Part shown: piece by piece, positions 61,393 to 64,000 of the stretch
Numbering within the stretch: the first letter of the stretch is position 1
Layout: every line of letters starts with the position of its first letter
NCBI RefSeq assembly: GCF_047496725.1
Contig: NC_132970.1
Location: 11,990,001-12,054,000, forward strand
Direction: 5' to 3'
DNA length: 64,000 nucleotides
From: Anoplolepis gracilipes
Taxonomy: Eukaryota; Arthropoda; Insecta; Hymenoptera; Formicidae
The notes under the pieces: model-generated
Databases searched by the model: none
Seen by the model: the letters and a program-made list of their open reading frames with translations, nothing else
Told to the model about the DNA's origin: nothing
Position numbers and translations under genes: made by a program

Positions 61393-61970
61393 AATTAATT
61401 GAACGTTATATTTTATATCTGTATTTTTATTTATATTTTGGTTTTTGTGTTGCGTGTTTTGTCGTTTCTCCTTACGCGTATTGTTGTCTGACGAGAGGTC
61501 GAGGAGACTTTTGAACTGTTAACGAATTCAGAAGATGAGAAACCGACTACGTGAACGGTCAATCTTTTTGTATCTTTGCGATCTTCCGCCTATTTCGCTT
61601 ATTTAATATTTGTGCGGAAACTTTACGAACATATTAATTATACGCTATTAATTACTCAAACATCGGAGTCATTTTATTTAACTTTTTTACCCGTATTCTA
61701 CATTTTCCTACATAATTTGGGGGCTCGTCCAGGATAGGCGCGAATCGCGTGGCAGACGTGGTGTGAGAATCTATGTCGGTGAGAAAAAAAGAATGACGTT
61801 AAATATTAATTAATTAAACGTTGCTGTGAGACAATTATAAGAGTGTGCGCGAAACCGTGGACGAGACGTTACTGTTTGGAGTCTGAGACGAGGGAGTCGT
61901 GAAGCACGTAAACACTTATTAGACGAAGTATCGAGAGAAATCTCAACGACGTATTATTAATTTGACATGT
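61393..61970 (+). mobile_element. LTR-retrotransposon fragment: LTR end, tRNA-Pro primer site, leader
   Basis: TGGGGGCTCGTCCAGGAT at 61718-61735 matches 17 of 18 bases complementary to the 3' end of eukaryotic tRNA-Pro, a standard reverse-transcription primer site. The 'cctaca' shortly before it would be the LTR end, so about 61.4-61.71 kb is a probable 5' LTR and 61.74-61.97 kb a leader of higher GC. No gag or pol and no second LTR is present. The left edge of the LTR is uncertain. Confidence 0.55.
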
Positions 61971-61975
61971 ATCAA

Positions 61976-62281
61976 TTATTGCACTTTTTTTTCTTTCTTT
62001 TTTGTATCTAAATATTCAAGAAATTCTGATAAATACTGTCTGTCATCTTTATCATAATTAGTGTTTTTAATATCTTTTATATACAGTGTGATGGCAATTA
62101 ATTTTAAGTCATTGATGAATTGGAGTGGATGAGGTATGAGTGGATGAGGTATTTTTTGTCTAATTTCAGAAAAAAGATTTTCAACACAATCTTGTGTAAA
62201 TCTTGATGTAAATACATATTGAAAATTTCTTTTTGTAATCAAATATTCAGTTAAATCAATAATAGATTGTGTACTTATCAT
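61976..62281 (-). mobile_element. P-element/THAP9-like transposase fragment
   Basis: A minus-strand frame of about 100 residues contains FTSRFTQDCVENLFSEIRQK and, after a repeated PHPLIPHPL, QFINDLKLI. This resembles the C-terminal SQDHLE-FF-IR ... QFK region of P-type transposases. The N-terminal DNA-binding and catalytic parts are absent. Confidence 0.6.
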
Positions 62282-64000
62282 TATACCCCTTTGAACCGGT
62301 TTAAAAATAAATAGCGCGCGCTACACGTGTGCTTGAAATATCCTAGTTAAATAAAAAATTGATGTTATATTTATAATATTATATTATATTATATAAAGTT
62401 TTTAATTTGTTTCAAATATTAATATAGTTAAAATATTAATATTTGTACTTTAAAAAGTATATTATTCACAGTTTATTGCTGATAATGTGGTGGTGTTTTT
62501 GTATAATATTTGAGAATTTTTTATCTTAATTGTAGGTGTCCTTCTCTAAAAGTAAAGTATAATACAAAGAAACAGAAGAAAATTTTTGTTAATTTGGATT
62601 TTAAACAACAAATAAGAGCAAGTATAAAATATGTTAAAAAAATACAGCATTATGTGTCTTTAATGGCAGAGGATGGCTTACGATAAGACGACAAAAAAAA
62701 ATTGGAATGTCTTCTGCGTTTTATAGCCGAAAATTCGAAATCTCAGATATACTATTTTGTTGTAGATGAGCTAAATAGAATCGTTGCTACCCAATCGTCA
62801 CGATAAAATTTAATAAATTAAATAGTAGTATTATAAATATTAATGTAATTGTACATTCTAAATGTGTAAATATATTTTAGGGAACGCGGTTGCTATTTAA
62901 CAAGTGCATATAACTTTGACATGATTATTCGATGTCTAAAACAATATCAATTAATGTAGAAACGAAACAAATTTATAAATATGCCAGAAAAAAAGCAGCT
63001 TTTAGAACGGCTACTTACTATTGTAATACAATACTTTCAACCACATATATCTATTTCCGTTATAAAAACGTGTTTAAATAATAATACGAAAGAAGTATTA
63101 TTTCATCTTAAAACAAAATATTCTGCGCATTCAGTATTCTCAACATCTACTGATAAATTATTTGATTGGAAAAACAATAATATCAACGACAATTTCTGGG
63201 ATGAGACAGAAGCAAATTATGTGTACTCTTGAAAAATTTATTTCTGAATTGAATCAAGTTAAATTAATGGAACTGTGGAGAACAGAATATCCAAATCTAA
63301 ATAAATGGGAAATACTTTGGGTAAGTTATTTTAAATTATGTTAAATTATAGTTATATTTTGTTTTGCTGTGCAAACATAAATATGTTTTATATCTTACAA
63401 AAAAATAGGTTTAATAAAATTTTATTAACATAATTTATATATCAATATAGCTTAAAGAAAAGTTTCTACTACTTAGTATCACAGTGTAGCCAGAAGGCTT
63501 GGCATACACTGCGTTTTGGCAGTATTAACGGATGAAGGACCAGATGAAATGAGAGATGACCCAGCTATTACGATTATATGGAAACCAAAATAGTAAGTAT
63601 AACTTTAAGTGAAAAATTTTTTAATCTTTCTAGAATATTGGTATAAATTGTTTTAGTAATAATCAACAACTCAAACAGTTTTATTATCTATTCAGTAAAT
63701 TTCGATATGTTTTCCACTAATGACATATGTCATAATGACATAACAAAAATGTCAATATTCTTCAATTTATACATTTCATCCAGAACATGTGGCGTAATTC
63801 TCACAATTGTTTCTATGATTTTATTTCTGAGATGGTATAAATTTATTTTTACAACATTTTTGACATCCCTGTTGAAGAGAGAATTTATGCTTGGCCGACT
63901 ATAAGACGCAATTAATTTTTCTCAACGATGGTTTAAGTTTAGAGAGTTCTTTTATAAAGGCAGTTGAAAAATGTTGTTATATACAGTGTGAAAATCAAAG

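Larger units (their letters stand above)
60824..64000 (+). pseudogene. F-box only protein 21-like pseudogene, copy D (runs off the window)
   Basis: Exon 1 (60824-60978) encodes an F-box: LSVEVIEIILGDENVSIKDV and then LSFSSTCKQF. Exon 2 (62536-62802) has an in-frame TAA in GLR*DD, and its donor is changed from GT to AT. Exon 3 (62881-63320) has TAG where copies A and C have tyrosine, and a 5-base deletion. Exon 4 (63451-63592) has the same 4-base net loss as copy C. From about 63140 to the window end it is almost identical to copy C, although the upstream part differs by several percent. Intron 1 was invaded by three unrelated mobile elements. Confidence 0.85.

Noticed and set aside
1..64000. 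CRISPR arrays, bacterial operons, rRNA or tRNA genes
   Set aside because: No regularly spaced repeats, no prokaryotic gene packing and no cloverleaf were seen. The only tRNA-related signal is the primer-binding site at 61718.

Overview
The window is AT-rich eukaryotic DNA with short spliced exons, many microsatellites and dense small transposons. The gene families (several CYP6-type and one CYP9-type P450, an aldo-keto reductase, an F-box-only-21-like family) point to an insect. The resemblance of the CYP6 genes to the CYP6AS group and the nature of the transposon relics suggest a hymenopteran, probably an ant. The species is inferred, not shown. All exon limits were read by eye from splice sites and codon phase.

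Layout. 1-1.1 kb: no gene seen. 1.1-8.0 kb: FBXO21-like copy A (+), still open but lacking its F-box exons here, with nested transposons in its introns. 8.4-9.2 kb: dead 3' end of a CYP6 gene (-). 9.2-14.4 kb: gene-free, with transposon relics and a long foldback. 14.4-20.4 kb: complete seven-exon CYP6 gene (-), with its TATA/initiator region near 20.8 kb. 22.2-22.8 kb: small two-exon membrane-protein ORF (+) of unknown function. 24.2-27.1 kb: FBXO21-like pseudogene B (+). 27.5-33.8 kb: second complete CYP6 gene (-), with a Penelope-like retroelement in intron 2. 35.7-36.3 kb: second copy of the small ORF. 37.5-40.8 kb: aldo-keto reductase (+) with one nonsense codon. 43.8-45.3 kb: intact single-exon CYP9 gene (+). 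45.3-51.8 kb: gene-poor, with a GC-rich island, fragments of CYP6 5' flanks and an FBXO21-like 3' flank, and a large TTAA-flanked element. 51.9-57.7 kb: FBXO21-like pseudogene C (+). 58.2-59.5 kb: dead CYP6 first exon and flank (-). 59.6-60.1 kb: non-LTR ORF1 relic. 60.8 kb to the end: FBXO21-like pseudogene D (+), with a TTAA element, an LTR/leader fragment and a P-element-like fragment in intron 1.

The main organisation is a repeating unit. An FBXO21-like gene (+) lies tail-to-tail with a CYP6 gene (-), and the small membrane ORF (+) lies upstream of the CYP6 promoter. Parts of this unit appear four to six times in different states of decay. Identity varies along the copies, which suggests tandem duplication followed by gene conversion. 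The P450s and the reductase form a detoxification-type cluster. The FBXO21-like copies look like a lineage-specific family that is mostly decaying. Penelope-like remnants carry hammerhead-ribozyme-like motifs near their 3' ends. One such tail has been captured inside a small inverted-repeat transposon present twice.
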